Below, in pieces: positions 15,944-24,898 of a stretch of 64,000 nt of DNA. How positions within the stretch are numbered: position 1 is the stretch's first letter; every line of letters starts with the position of its first letter. Made by a program: the position numbers and the translations under genes. This DNA comes from Patescibacteria group bacterium (GTDB lineage: Bacteria; Patescibacteria; Paceibacteria; UBA9973; UBA2103). The stretch is taken from positions 1 through 64,000 of the forward strand of contig SCTS01000003.1 of assembly GCA_004322365.1 (NCBI GenBank). Reading direction: 5' to 3'. The notes below the pieces were generated by a model. The model was not told the origin of the DNA and made no database searches. It saw nothing but the letters and a program-made list of their open reading frames with translations.

Positions 15944-16902
15944 ATATTCACGACACCGTTCGTACACTCATGCAAGACGGTAAAGGTGTACTTGCGGTAG
16001 ATCAAGACGCGCCCACACTCCAAAAATATTTTTCTATTCTTAATATTCCAAACACAGAGGACTCGCGCCAAAAATATTTTGAGCTTTTGTTTCGAACGCC
16101 GGGAATAGAAAAACTGCTCTCTGCGGTTATTGTGTCTGAAGAAAGGATCAAACAAAGTTCACGTGCTGGAATTCCATTTTCAGATCTTATTTCTTCTAAA
16201 AATATTCTTGTGGGTGTGCATATTGACGAAAATATTTCTGAAAATATATCAGCACGCTTACAAGAATATAAATCACTTGCAATTGGGTGTGCGAAAAAAA
16301 CTGTGCGTGTTGAAGTTACCGGTACTCCAATCACTGAAGAGTTTCATGCACGTCTGCGAGGTCTCGCCGATTTCGCCGTAGTGTGTCAAGAAAAAGATAT
16401 TGTTCCAATTCTTGGACTAGAGTTAGTACAGGTAGGCCCGCATACTGCCGAACAAGCTGAAAGTGCACTTGCTGAAAGACTTACTGCTTTGTCTGATTCG
16501 TTAGCTCACTGTGGCGTCGATTATAAAGGGTTAGTCGTTGAGGTGAGTATGACATCCTCTGGGAGTGAAAATCCATTACCTGCAGAGCCTAAGGAAGTTG
16601 CTGAAAGAACAATGCGCGCACTTTCCAACTCCATTCCAGAATCCATCGGAGGAATTTTATTTTTTTCTGATGGAGAAACCCCTGAGATGGCAACTGCAGA
16701 TTTAAATGCGATTGCTCGCTTGGAGCCGTTCCACTGGCCTGTTGCATTTTGTTTTTCTCGTGCGCTTCAAGAGCCAGTTCTTCGTGTATGGCAGGGTAAT
16801 GACGAGCATATAGTGGAAGCCCAAGCAGCGTTTTATGAACGCCTCCTGTTAAATGTAAGGGCAGATGCTGGGGGATATGGTCAAGGAATGGAATCTCGTT
16901 GA
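15940..16902 (+). CDS. Class I fructose-bisphosphate aldolase homologue lacking the Schiff-base lysine
   Basis: The whole 320-aa protein aligns with eukaryote-type class I aldolase: GKGVLAVDQDAPTLQKYF for GILAADES..., NTEDSRQKYFELLFRTPGIEKLL, and the C-terminal ILFFSDGETPEMATADLNAI and VAFCFSRALQEPVLRVW. The Schiff-base motif LLKPNMVTPG is VVEVSMTSSG, so the lysine is Glu201. The lysine equivalent to rabbit K107 appears to be His (VGVHID), while the D33 equivalent is kept. The protein may therefore not be a normal aldolase. The start codon lies inside the right arm of an inverted repeat, just after a short upstream ORF. Confidence 0.8.
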   Translation: MNIHDTVRTLMQDGKGVLAVDQDAPTLQKYFSILNIPNTEDSRQKYFELLFRTPGIEKLLSAVIVSEERIKQSSRAGIPFSDLISSKNILVGVHIDENISENISARLQEYKSLAIGCAKKTVRVEVTGTPITEEFHARLRGLADFAVVCQEKDIVPILGLELVQVGPHTAEQAESALAERLTALSDSLAHCGVDYKGLVVEVSMTSSGSENPLPAEPKEVAERTMRALSNSIPESIGGILFFSDGETPEMATADLNAIARLEPFHWPVAFCFSRALQEPVLRVWQGNDEHIVEAQAAFYERLLLNVRADAGGYGQGMESR

Positions 16903-16959
16903 GTTTTGTGTTGTATTTTGTTTTTGAGGTTTAGCTAGTTTTCTTTCAACGCAAATCGA

Positions 16960-17036
16960 TACTTTTGTCTGTCCCACAAAACGGCTCTTATGGGTACTTT
17001 TGGGACGACGCCCCACCAAAAAGTTTGACAGAGACA
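16960..17036 (+). ncRNA. Candidate structured RNA between the aldolase homologue and nrdA
   Basis: An outer stem pairs TGTCTGTC (16966-16973) with GACAGAGACA (17027-17036, 2-nt bulge). Inside it are a CCCA/TGGG hairpin and a second hairpin pairing ACTTTTGG (16996-17003) with CCAAAAAGT (17016-17024). This gives a three-way-junction shape. T-rich sequence follows. It could be an elaborate terminator for the upstream gene or a leader element of nrdA. The remaining gap to 17257 has no ORF. Confidence 0.4.
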
Positions 17037-17257
17037 GTCTTTGTTTCTTTTTGATTTTTTAATTGATATCCACACGATTTTTTTGAGACTCCAATGTCCA
17101 CAGACATGTAGAATGCTCTATACCTCCCGTCATTCCTGTTGTAATCTGTACATCCGACTTACATTTTGATTTACCGATTCTTGCGAAAAATATTTCTTGC
17201 AAAATCGTAGAAAATTATTAAATTATTCCGTTTTCGGACGGGCACCATCTCTCGACC

Positions 17258-20119
17258 ATGACTAGCACTCAGAAAACAAAGAAACGAAACGGCACCATCG
17301 TTGATTTTAATCAGGGAAAAATTGTTTCTGCAGTTTCCAAAGCATTTTTTGAAGTTCTTCAAGATACTCATGCTGATGAGTCACAGGCAATAGGCGAGGC
17401 GGTGGCGAGTGCGGTCAGACTTCGCTATGCAGGCACAGCCTCCATTCCTTCGGTTGAGGAAATTCAAGACCTTGTTGAGCATTCACTGATGGAGCGCTCG
17501 TATTTTGATGTTGCAAAGGCGTACATAATTTACCGTTACGAACACGCAAAGATTCGTGAAGAAAAACAAGAAGAAGTTGTAAAGAAAATTGAAGAGCGAG
17601 GACTTTTGATTCTCAAGCGAAATGGTGAGCGCGAAATATTTTCAATCGATAAAATTAGAAAAACTATCGAGTTCAGTGTATTGCCAGAAAATGCACGAGG
17701 TGTTGATATCGACGGTTTTATTTCTCAGGTACAGCGTGAAGTGTATGACGGCATTTCAACAAAAGAAATTGAACGCACACTTATCATGGTTGCGCGTTCA
17801 ATGATTGAACGAGATCCTGCATACAACCAACTCGGAGCTCAGCTCATGTTGAATTCTCTCTACAATGAAGTGCTTCACACTGACGCCATCTCAATAGTGT
17901 CAGGCGATTTCGATAGCATCTATCGTTCAGCATTTGTAAAAAATGTGAAGACAGCAGTTGAATTAAAACAACTCGATGAAAGAATACTTTCATTTGATCT
18001 TTCAAAAATTGCAGCAGCACTTCGACCTGAGCGCGATCGCTTACTGAAGTACATTGGTGTTGCAACATTGTCTGACCGATATCTTATTCATAGTAGAGAA
18101 AACAAACAGCCACTTGAAACTCCGCAAATGCTCTACATGCGCGTTGCAATGGGGGTGGCTCTGAATGAGAAAGAAAATCGTGAGGCATGGGCAATTCGTT
18201 TTTATGAAATGCTTTCAACTCTCCGTTTTGTTCCTTCTACACCAACATTGTTCCACTCAGGCATGCCACGAGCACAACTTTCTTCTTGTTACTTGAACAC
18301 CGTTGATGACGATTTGGACCAGATATTTAAGGTGTACGGTGACAATGCACAAATGTCCAAGTGGGCAGGGGGCATTGGTACTGACTGGACAAACCTTCGT
18401 GCGACAGGTGCATATATAAAGAAGGCAGGCATTACTTCGCAGGGTGTCGTACCATTTTTGAAGATTGCTAACGATGTTACGGTGGCTATAAACCGCTCTG
18501 GTAGACGCCGTGGAGCAACTGCGGTGTACCTTGAAACATGGCACTACGATATTGAGGATTTCTTGGAGCTTCGTAAAAACACCGGAGATGAAAGGCGTCG
18601 TACTCACGACATGAACACCGCTAATTGGATTCCAGACCTCTTTATGAAGCGTGTGCGTGAAGATGGTTCATGGACACTCTTTTCTCCTGATGAAACACCT
18701 GATCTCCACCATATCTACGGTAAGAAATTTGAAGAAGCATATGCACGCTACGAAAAACTTGCGGATGAAGGAAAGATAAAACTTTTCAAGCGCATGAAGG
18801 CAGGGGATTTGTGGAAGAAAATGCTCGCTATGCTTTATGAGACAGGACACCCATGGATTACTTTCAAAGATCCATCAAACATTCGTTCTCCTCAGGATCA
18901 TGTGGGCGTCATTCACAACTCAAACCTTTGTACTGAAATTACACTGAACAATTCAAAAGATGAGACTGCTGTTTGTAACCTAGGCTGGGTCAACTTTGCA
19001 ATGCATGTGACGAACGGAATGTTTGATCGTGAGAAAGCGAGAGAAACAGTAACGGTTGGTATGCGCATGCTCGACAATGTTATTGACCTTAACTTCTATC
19101 CAACAATTGAAGGTAGAAACTCAAACATGCGTCACCGACCAGTAGGTTTGGGTGTCGGCGGATTCCAAGATGCTTTGTATCAACTCAATATTGATTTTGC
19201 GTCTGAGGCATGTGTACAGTTTGCTGACGAAAGTATGGAAATTCTTTCCTACTACTCAATCCTCGCTTCTACTGATTTGGCACGCGAGAGAGGATCATAT
19301 GAATCTTTCCTAGGATCAAAATGGGATCGAGGACTTTTGCCAGTAGATACTATTCGACTCCTTGAAGATGAGCGAGGAGAAACAATTGATGTTGCCAGGG
19401 ACACAAAGCTTGATTGGAATGCTGTGCGCGATGCAATAAAAAAATACGGCATGCGTAACTCTAACTGTATGGCAATTGCTCCAACCGCTTCAACTTCAAA
19501 CATTGTTTCGGTAGTGCCATCCGTTGAACCTGTCTACAAAAATATTTACGTTGAGTCCAACATCAGCGGAGACTTTACTGTAGTAAATCCTTACCTTGTT
19601 GAAGACTTAAAGAAATTAAATCTCTGGAACGATGCGATGTTGAACGAGCTTAAATATCAAGATGGTTCCCTAGGAAAAATTGCTGGTATTCCGCAAGCTC
19701 TCAAGGATAAATATAAAGAAACATTTGAAATAGATATGCGTTGGATAATCAAAGCAGCTGCGTATCGTGGAAAGTGGATTGACCAATCACAGTCATTGAA
19801 CATTTTCTTCCGTGGTTCATCAGGTAAGGAGCTTTCTGAAATCTACTTCTATGCATGGGAGATGGGCTTGAAAACAACGTATTACCTTCGTTCGCTTGCC
19901 GCAACACAGGTTGAAAAATCAACAGTCTCAACTAAAGAATTTGGTTCTACTCATACTCGTGATCAAAATGCTGGTGTAGATGCTAATGATGCTATGTCTA
20001 TGACCAAACCTGCTTCAACAGTAACTCCTGCACAAGCGCCAGTTGCTGTTGCGGAGACAGCTCCACGAACCTATGTATTGCACCGAGCTCTTGCTGCTGC
20101 GTGTGAATCGTGTGAATAA
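17258..20119 (+). CDS. nrdA: Class Ia ribonucleoside-diphosphate reductase, alpha subunit, with two ATP cones
   Basis: This is the 953-aa catalytic subunit of the oxygen-dependent reductase. Two ATP-cone domains lie in tandem (KRNGTIVDFNQGKIV at ~8 and LKRNGEREIFSIDKIRKTI at ~113), the expected allosteric activity sites. The catalytic barrel shows PSTPTLFHSGMPRAQLSSCYL, GGIGTDWTNLRATGAYI, NLCTEITL and CNLGWVNF, covering the active-site cysteines. The C-terminal tail ends in CESC, the redox pair that relays electrons from thioredoxin or glutaredoxin. nrdB follows after 58 bp. The window also holds a class II enzyme, so dNTPs can apparently be made with or without oxygen. Confidence 0.95.
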   Translation: MTSTQKTKKRNGTIVDFNQGKIVSAVSKAFFEVLQDTHADESQAIGEAVASAVRLRYAGTASIPSVEEIQDLVEHSLMERSYFDVAKAYIIYRYEHAKIREEKQEEVVKKIEERGLLILKRNGEREIFSIDKIRKTIEFSVLPENARGVDIDGFISQVQREVYDGISTKEIERTLIMVARSMIERDPAYNQLGAQLMLNSLYNEVLHTDAISIVSGDFDSIYRSAFVKNVKTAVELKQLDERILSFDLSKIAAALRPERDRLLKYIGVATLSDRYLIHSRENKQPLETPQMLYMRVAMGVALNEKENREAWAIRFYEMLSTLRFVPSTPTLFHSGMPRAQLSSCYLNTVDDDLDQIFKVYGDNAQMSKWAGGIGTDWTNLRATGAYIKKAGITSQGVVPFLKIANDVTVAINRSGRRRGATAVYLETWHYDIEDFLELRKNTGDERRRTHDMNTANWIPDLFMKRVREDGSWTLFSPDETPDLHHIYGKKFEEAYARYEKLADEGKIKLFKRMKAGDLWKKMLAMLYETGHPWITFKDPSNIRSPQDHVGVIHNSNLCTEITLNNSKDETAVCNLGWVNFAMHVTNGMFDREKARETVTVGMRMLDNVIDLNFYPTIEGRNSNMRHRPVGLGVGGFQDALYQLNIDFASEACVQFADESMEILSYYSILASTDLARERGSYESFLGSKWDRGLLPVDTIRLLEDERGETIDVARDTKLDWNAVRDAIKKYGMRNSNCMAIAPTASTSNIVSVVPSVEPVYKNIYVESNISGDFTVVNPYLVEDLKKLNLWNDAMLNELKYQDGSLGKIAGIPQALKDKYKETFEIDMRWIIKAAAYRGKWIDQSQSLNIFFRGSSGKELSEIYFYAWEMGLKTTYYLRSLAATQVEKSTVSTKEFGSTHTRDQNAGVDANDAMSMTKPASTVTPAQAPVAVAETAPRTYVLHRALAAACESCE

Positions 20120-20177
20120 AGATAGCCTTCAGGTTTCAACTTTTAGCTTTAAAATTTAATAACTAAAAAAATCTAAA

Positions 20178-21212
20178 ATGGCAATCCAAAGAAACGCAAA
20201 GCCCGTCGATGTAAACCAGCGCCGTGTCATTAACGGTCTTGAGGCTGATGTCATTCAGCTCTACCCAATGAAGCATAAGTTTGCGTGGGAGTACTACAAC
20301 GCTGCAAATTCAAACCACTGGCTACCAACAGAAATTTCAATGCAGTTGGACATCGAGCAGTGGAAATCGCCAACTGCACTCTCGCAAGATGAACGACATG
20401 CGTTTGAAACCATTCTTGGATTTTTCACCACCGCTGATTCAATCGCAGCAAACAACATTGTCATTGGCTTCTACAAGCATGTGACCTCGCCTGAGATTCG
20501 TATGTACTTACTTCGTCAAGCATACGAAGAAGCAATTCACACCCATGCATATCAGTACATTGTTGAATCGTTGGGAATGGATGAGTCTAAGATATTCAAC
20601 ATGTATCGCGAAGTTGATGCTCTCTACAACAAGGAAGCATTCATTCTTTCGTTTAACGAAGGTGTTTTTGATCCAGCATTTAAAACAGGAACATTTGAAG
20701 CAGATCAAAAATTCTTGGAAAACTGGGCAGTCTTCTCACTCATTTTGGAAGGTATTTTCTTTTACTCATCATTCGCAGTTATGTTTGGCTTTCAGCGCCA
20801 GCACAAGCTCACTGGTTCTGCCGAACAGATTCAGTACATCATGCGTGATGAGTCTATGCACTTGAACTTTGGTCTTGAAATCATCAATGCAATTCGCGAA
20901 GAAAATCCAGAATTGTGGACACAGAAATTCCAAGATCGAATTATCGAACTCGTGCACCAGGCAGTCAAACTTGAGTACGAATATGCGCGCGATGTATTTC
21001 CAACGGGCATTTTCGGACTCAATGCCGATGGATTCAAAGAATATATTCAGTTTATTGCTGACAGACGCTTGGAGCGTGTAGGACTACCTGCTCAGTACCA
21101 CTCAACGAATCCTTTCCCATGGATGAGTGAAGCTATTGACCTTGCAAAGAAGAAGAACTTCTTCGAGACTCGTGTTACCGAATACAAGACTGGAGGTGCA
21201 TTGAATTGGTGA
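20178..21212 (+). CDS. nrdB: Class I ribonucleotide reductase, beta (radical) subunit
   Basis: This 344-aa ferritin-like subunit carries the diiron/radical centre. Metal ligands are recognisable: Asp in TTADSIAANN, Glu and His in YEEAIHTHAY, Glu in LILEGIFFY, and Glu and His in RDESMHLNFG. The last Tyr of EAIHTHAY occupies the radical-tyrosine position of class Ia. The C-terminus (TGGALNW) is the short flexible tail that docks to NrdA. The gene lies 58 bp after nrdA and its stop overlaps the next small ORF. Confidence 0.95.
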   Translation: MAIQRNAKPVDVNQRRVINGLEADVIQLYPMKHKFAWEYYNAANSNHWLPTEISMQLDIEQWKSPTALSQDERHAFETILGFFTTADSIAANNIVIGFYKHVTSPEIRMYLLRQAYEEAIHTHAYQYIVESLGMDESKIFNMYREVDALYNKEAFILSFNEGVFDPAFKTGTFEADQKFLENWAVFSLILEGIFFYSSFAVMFGFQRQHKLTGSAEQIQYIMRDESMHLNFGLEIINAIREENPELWTQKFQDRIIELVHQAVKLEYEYARDVFPTGIFGLNADGFKEYIQFIADRRLERVGLPAQYHSTNPFPWMSEAIDLAKKKNFFETRVTEYKTGGALNW

Positions 21213-21403
21213 TAGGTCGTCGTATGCATCTAAAAACACCAGAAGCTAGACACCTTTTTCCAGTAAGAGAATATCATCATGGGGCTGTATTCAAAGAACG
21301 TGGCGTGCTTATGCGTTACTGTGGTTTCTGTAAAATAAAAATGACAGATGAAGTGTGGCGAGAGCATCTAAAAGAGCAGAAACATCCGTTATTGAGAGTG
21401 TAG
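21209..21403 (+). CDS. Bacterial C2H2-type zinc-finger microprotein
   Basis: The C-terminal half has CGFCKIKMTDEVWREHLKEQ followed by KH, i.e. C-x2-C-x11-H-x5-H, close to a matrin/U1-type C2H2 finger. The GTG at 21209 overlaps the nrdB stop (GTGA) and would couple translation; the ATG at 21224 is the alternative and gives 59 aa. C2H2 fingers are uncommon in bacteria. A terminator follows, so it is the last gene of the nrd transcript. The role is unknown. Confidence 0.6.
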   Translation: MIGRRMHLKTPEARHLFPVREYHHGAVFKERGVLMRYCGFCKIKMTDEVWREHLKEQKHPLLRV

Positions 21404-21415
21404 TAAAACTGTATA

Positions 21416-21446
21416 GTAAAACCTTCATACATTTGAGGGTTTTTCT
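21416..21446 (+). terminator. Intrinsic terminator after the nrd genes
   Basis: AAAACCTTCA pairs with TTGAGGGTTTT (one G-T wobble) and is followed by TTCTTTTT. Confidence 0.75.
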
Positions 21447-21492
21447 TTTTAACCCTCTAGCCCCTAAACGCTAAACGCTATACACTACTAAG

Positions 21493-22959
21493 ATGTTTGG
21501 TTTTTTAAAAAAGAAAGTAGAGCGGTCGCCGATTTTTCTCTACAACACACTCTCAAGAACAAAAGAAGAATTTAAACCAATAAGTGGTAAAAAAGTGCGC
21601 ATGTATACCTGTGGTCCTACGGTATATGACTACGCCCATATTGGGAATCTCCGTGCTTATGTATTTGCCGATACGCTTCGGAGAACACTTGAATACGCTG
21701 GTTTTTCAGTGAAGCAGGTGATTAACATTACTGATGTTGGTCATCTTGCTCAGGACTCCGACGATGGGGAAGATAAGATGACTGCTGCATTGAAGCGTGA
21801 AGGTAAGGAGCTCACCATTGAGAATATGAAAATCCTCGGGGAAGAGTATGCGTCGCTTTTTATTGAAGATTTGAAAGCGCTCAATGTTGAAATGCCTTTC
21901 GTATTTCCACGAGCTACTGCACACATTCAAGAACAAATTGCATTTATTTCGTCGCTCTTTCAGAAGGGATATGCGTATAAAACCTCAGATGGCATGTATT
22001 TTGATACTGCTAAGTTTCCTTCCTATGGTGCACTTGGTTCGTCTGATGTCGGACAGGGTGTGTCTTCTGCGGGTCAATCACGAATAGTGGCAAATCCCGA
22101 AAAGCATGACCAACGAGATTTTGCTCTTTGGAAGTTTGACAGTGCGCTTGGTTTTGAAGCGCCGTGGGGAAAGGGGTTTCCTGGTTGGCATATTGAATGT
22201 ACTGCGATGGCAACAAAATATCTTGGTAAAAGTTTTGATATACATACTGGTGGCATCGATCACATTGCCATTCATCACAACAACGAAATTGCACAGGCAG
22301 AAGCGGTGTCTGGGAAAAAATTTGTGAACTATTGGATGCACGGTGAATTTATTACCATAGAAGGAAAACGCATTGGAAAATCAGAAGGGAATGCAATTCG
22401 TTTATATCAGCTTCGTGAAAACAACATAAGTCCAGTTGTATATAGGTATCTTTTGCTCACTGCTCATTATCGTTCACTTTTGAATTTCACATGGGAAGCT
22501 GTGCTTGGAGCACAAACTGCACTTCAGAGAGCTCAACGCATGTTTGCGGATTTTCCACGGAATGGACATATCGCAACTCTCTATCGCACAAAGTTTGAGA
22601 CGGCGATTAATGATGATTTGAATATGCCAATCGCAATTGCCGTCATGTGGGAGCTTTTGAAAGATGATTCGGTCACACCTGCCGATAAGCGGGCGACAAT
22701 TCTCGATTTTGATCGTGTATTTGGGTTAGGTTTTGGTACGGGATCGCTTTCTGAGAGCTCTAAAGTTTCGGTCACTGCGTTATCTGATGTACCGACGGAG
22801 GTAGCGTCTTTGGTTAAAGAGCGTGAAGAGGCGAGAGATACTAAGGATTGGGCACGCGCTGATGCACTAAGACTTTCCATTGAAGAACAAGGATTTACAG
22901 TTGAAGATGCCCCAGATAGATCTGTTGTACACAAAGCACCGGAAGGGTTTAGGGGATAG
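21493..22959 (+). CDS. cysS: Cysteinyl-tRNA synthetase
   Basis: This is a 488-aa class I synthetase. The zinc-binding and ATP motifs are in order: TCGPTVYDYAHIGNLRAYV (~41-59, with HIGN for HIGH), GWHIECTAM, GGIDHIAIHHNNEIAQ and the KMSKS region RIGKSEGN (~296). The C-terminal helical anticodon domain includes EEARDTKDWARADALRLSI. An N-terminal extension of ~15 residues precedes the usual start. The upstream spacer contains tandem CTAAACG units and a TACACT 6 nt before the ATG, so the mRNA is probably leaderless. Confidence 0.95.
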   Translation: MFGFLKKKVERSPIFLYNTLSRTKEEFKPISGKKVRMYTCGPTVYDYAHIGNLRAYVFADTLRRTLEYAGFSVKQVINITDVGHLAQDSDDGEDKMTAALKREGKELTIENMKILGEEYASLFIEDLKALNVEMPFVFPRATAHIQEQIAFISSLFQKGYAYKTSDGMYFDTAKFPSYGALGSSDVGQGVSSAGQSRIVANPEKHDQRDFALWKFDSALGFEAPWGKGFPGWHIECTAMATKYLGKSFDIHTGGIDHIAIHHNNEIAQAEAVSGKKFVNYWMHGEFITIEGKRIGKSEGNAIRLYQLRENNISPVVYRYLLLTAHYRSLLNFTWEAVLGAQTALQRAQRMFADFPRNGHIATLYRTKFETAINDDLNMPIAIAVMWELLKDDSVTPADKRATILDFDRVFGLGFGTGSLSESSKVSVTALSDVPTEVASLVKEREEARDTKDWARADALRLSIEEQGFTVEDAPDRSVVHKAPEGFRG

Positions 22960-23081
22960 TGGGTAGCGTTTAGGTGTTGAATTTTGGAGTTTTTTCCCTA
23001 AACCCTAAATGATCCCTTCGGATTCGATGAGGCATCGCCTACTCCCGTGGTATCCTGTTTTTATTAACTAAGCACTTTTAT

Positions 23082-23609
23082 ATGAACAGTAAAAATATCA
23101 ACGTTATCATCATATTGGCAATTGCAGTTGTCGCTATCTTCATCGGACTTGGATTCTTTGGTTTCGGTGGACTTGGTACTACAGGTGCTCCAAAAACTGA
23201 ACAAAATGGCGCGCAAGCAATTCTTGCTGAAATTCAACAGACAGGAACAGTTGCAGATCTTCGGGTTCAAGAAATTACTGACGGGGCTGGCGAAGTAGTT
23301 GTTGCTGGGGATACGCTCACCGTTCAATACATTGGTGTTTTACCTGATGGTACAGTTTTTGATTCAACGGATGCACATGGCGGTACACCGTTCACATTTA
23401 CTATTGGCGCTGGAAAGGTTATTCAGGGATGGGAAAGAGGTCTTCTTGGTATGAGAGAAGGGGGCCGTCGCTTACTTGCGGTACCGCCGGCGTTAGGATA
23501 CGGCGCACAGGCAAATGGCGTGATTCCTGCGAATGCCACATTGATATTTGATGTGCAACTTTTGAAACGGGTTCCCGCAGGCACTCCTGTCACACCAGCG
23601 ACTCCATAA
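23082..23609 (+). CDS. Membrane-anchored FKBP-type peptidyl-prolyl isomerase
   Basis: An N-terminal membrane segment (~5-27) is followed by a linker and one FKBP domain (~65-168). Key blocks are GDTLTVQYIGVLPDGTVFDST, VIQGWERGLLGMREGGRR and LGYGAQANGVIPANATLIFDVQLL, including the Trp and aromatic pocket residues. It should catalyse prolyl isomerisation of exported proteins outside the membrane. A Thr/Pro tail ends the protein. The tgt gene starts directly at the stop codon. Confidence 0.92.
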   Translation: MNSKNINVIIILAIAVVAIFIGLGFFGFGGLGTTGAPKTEQNGAQAILAEIQQTGTVADLRVQEITDGAGEVVVAGDTLTVQYIGVLPDGTVFDSTDAHGGTPFTFTIGAGKVIQGWERGLLGMREGGRRLLAVPPALGYGAQANGVIPANATLIFDVQLLKRVPAGTPVTPATP

Positions 23610-24851
23610 GTGGTAATGTCTGTAGGTTCTTTCTCGTTTAAGATACAACACGCGCTTCCCATTGGAGCGCGTGTTGGCATTGTAGAGACTCCCCATGGCT
23701 TGTTTGAAACTCCTGCGTTTGTGGTAGTGGGGACAAAGGCAACAGTGAAATCTGTGTTGCCTGATGATTTGCGTATGCATGCCGGTGTGGATGTTGCCCT
23801 TGCAAATACCTACCATCTTTTTCTTCAACCGGGTGAAGATATTGTAGCCGAGGCTGGTGGTCTGCATGCCTTCATGGGCTGGGAAGGGCCTTTATTTACC
23901 GACTCAGGAGGGTTTCAAGTTTTTTCGTTGGGTGTAGGTTTTGGAAAAGGTCTTTCAAAATTTGTCCCCCGTAAGGATGATGTTGGGTTTACAAAACCCA
24001 ACATTCCAACAGTGTTTGATGAAGATGTTCGTTCTCAACATGGGAAGTTGGCTATTGTTGATGATGAGGGAGTTTCCTTTACTTCCCACATTGATGGAAC
24101 GCTGTATCGATTTACACCTGAGCGATCAGTCGAAATTCAACACAAGCTCGGGGCTGATATTTTTTTTGCGTTTGATGATTTTGTTTTGCCCGATGCCCCT
24201 CGGGAAGAACAAATAACTTCAATGCGTCGAACGCATGCATGGGCAGAGCGATCCCTCGCGACACATAGGGCAAACCTTAAAGCCAGAAAACGACAAGCAA
24301 TTTTCGGCATTGTGCAGGGAGGGAGATACGCTGATCTTCGGGCAGAGAGTGCAAAAATAATTGGGGAGATGGAGTTTGATGGCTTTGGTATTGGAGGAAC
24401 TTTTTCTAAAGCGGATTTAGGAGAAACTCTTCGAGTTGCCATAGATAACCTCCCACCCGAGAAGCCTCGGCATCTTTTGGGTATAGGAGAACCTGAGGAT
24501 ATTTTTGAAGCAGTGTCACAAGGCATAGATACTTTTGATTGTGTACAGCCAACACGCCTTGCACGAACGGGAATGATTTACACAGCTCGAGGAAAAGTTA
24601 ATCTTTTGAATGAAAAATACATTCGTGACTTCTCGCCGCTCGATGTAGAAACAGGAGGGTATGCCTCGGAGCATTTTTCAAAAGCATATGTAGCGCATTT
24701 GTTCCGTGCAAAAGAAATGCTCGGCGCCACAATAGCCTCAATTCATAATTTATACTTCCTCACTTCTCTGATGAAAAATATTCGTCAATCCATTCAAGAA
24801 GATAGATTTGAGCAGTTTCGAGTATCGTTTTTGAGCCAGTATTCTAATTGA
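23610..24851 (+). CDS. tgt: tRNA-guanine transglycosylase family protein without the zinc site
   Basis: The barrel is clear: ANTYHLFLQPGEDIVAEAGG, FTDSGGFQVFSLG with the first catalytic Asp, and GIDTFDCVQPTRLARTG (~304) with the nucleophile Asp. Two features are unusual. The zinc motif (CxCxxC...H) is missing: the aligned stretch PLDVETGGYASEHFSKAY (~344) has no Cys, though the His of SIHNLYF remains. The substrate loop GGLAVGE is GGTFSKAD, and an insertion of ~30 residues follows SLGVGFGKG. The start is GTG 23610, or ATG 23616. It may use another 7-deazaguanine or another target. Confidence 0.85.
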   Translation: MVMSVGSFSFKIQHALPIGARVGIVETPHGLFETPAFVVVGTKATVKSVLPDDLRMHAGVDVALANTYHLFLQPGEDIVAEAGGLHAFMGWEGPLFTDSGGFQVFSLGVGFGKGLSKFVPRKDDVGFTKPNIPTVFDEDVRSQHGKLAIVDDEGVSFTSHIDGTLYRFTPERSVEIQHKLGADIFFAFDDFVLPDAPREEQITSMRRTHAWAERSLATHRANLKARKRQAIFGIVQGGRYADLRAESAKIIGEMEFDGFGIGGTFSKADLGETLRVAIDNLPPEKPRHLLGIGEPEDIFEAVSQGIDTFDCVQPTRLARTGMIYTARGKVNLLNEKYIRDFSPLDVETGGYASEHFSKAYVAHLFRAKEMLGATIASIHNLYFLTSLMKNIRQSIQEDRFEQFRVSFLSQYSN

Positions 24852-24898
24852 ATTTTCAAAAGCTGGAACCTGACAGCTGAAAGCTGTACGCTGTCTAG

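Noticed and set aside
15880..16155. Minus-strand frame ending in HPVRNRARTPLRQLL
   Set aside because: It overlaps the aldolase homologue for most of its length and its recognisable part is the inverted-repeat element.
16903..17257. NrdR boxes before nrdA
   Set aside because: I found no pair of sequences resembling the NrdR consensus with the usual spacing; only the stem-loop structure stands out.
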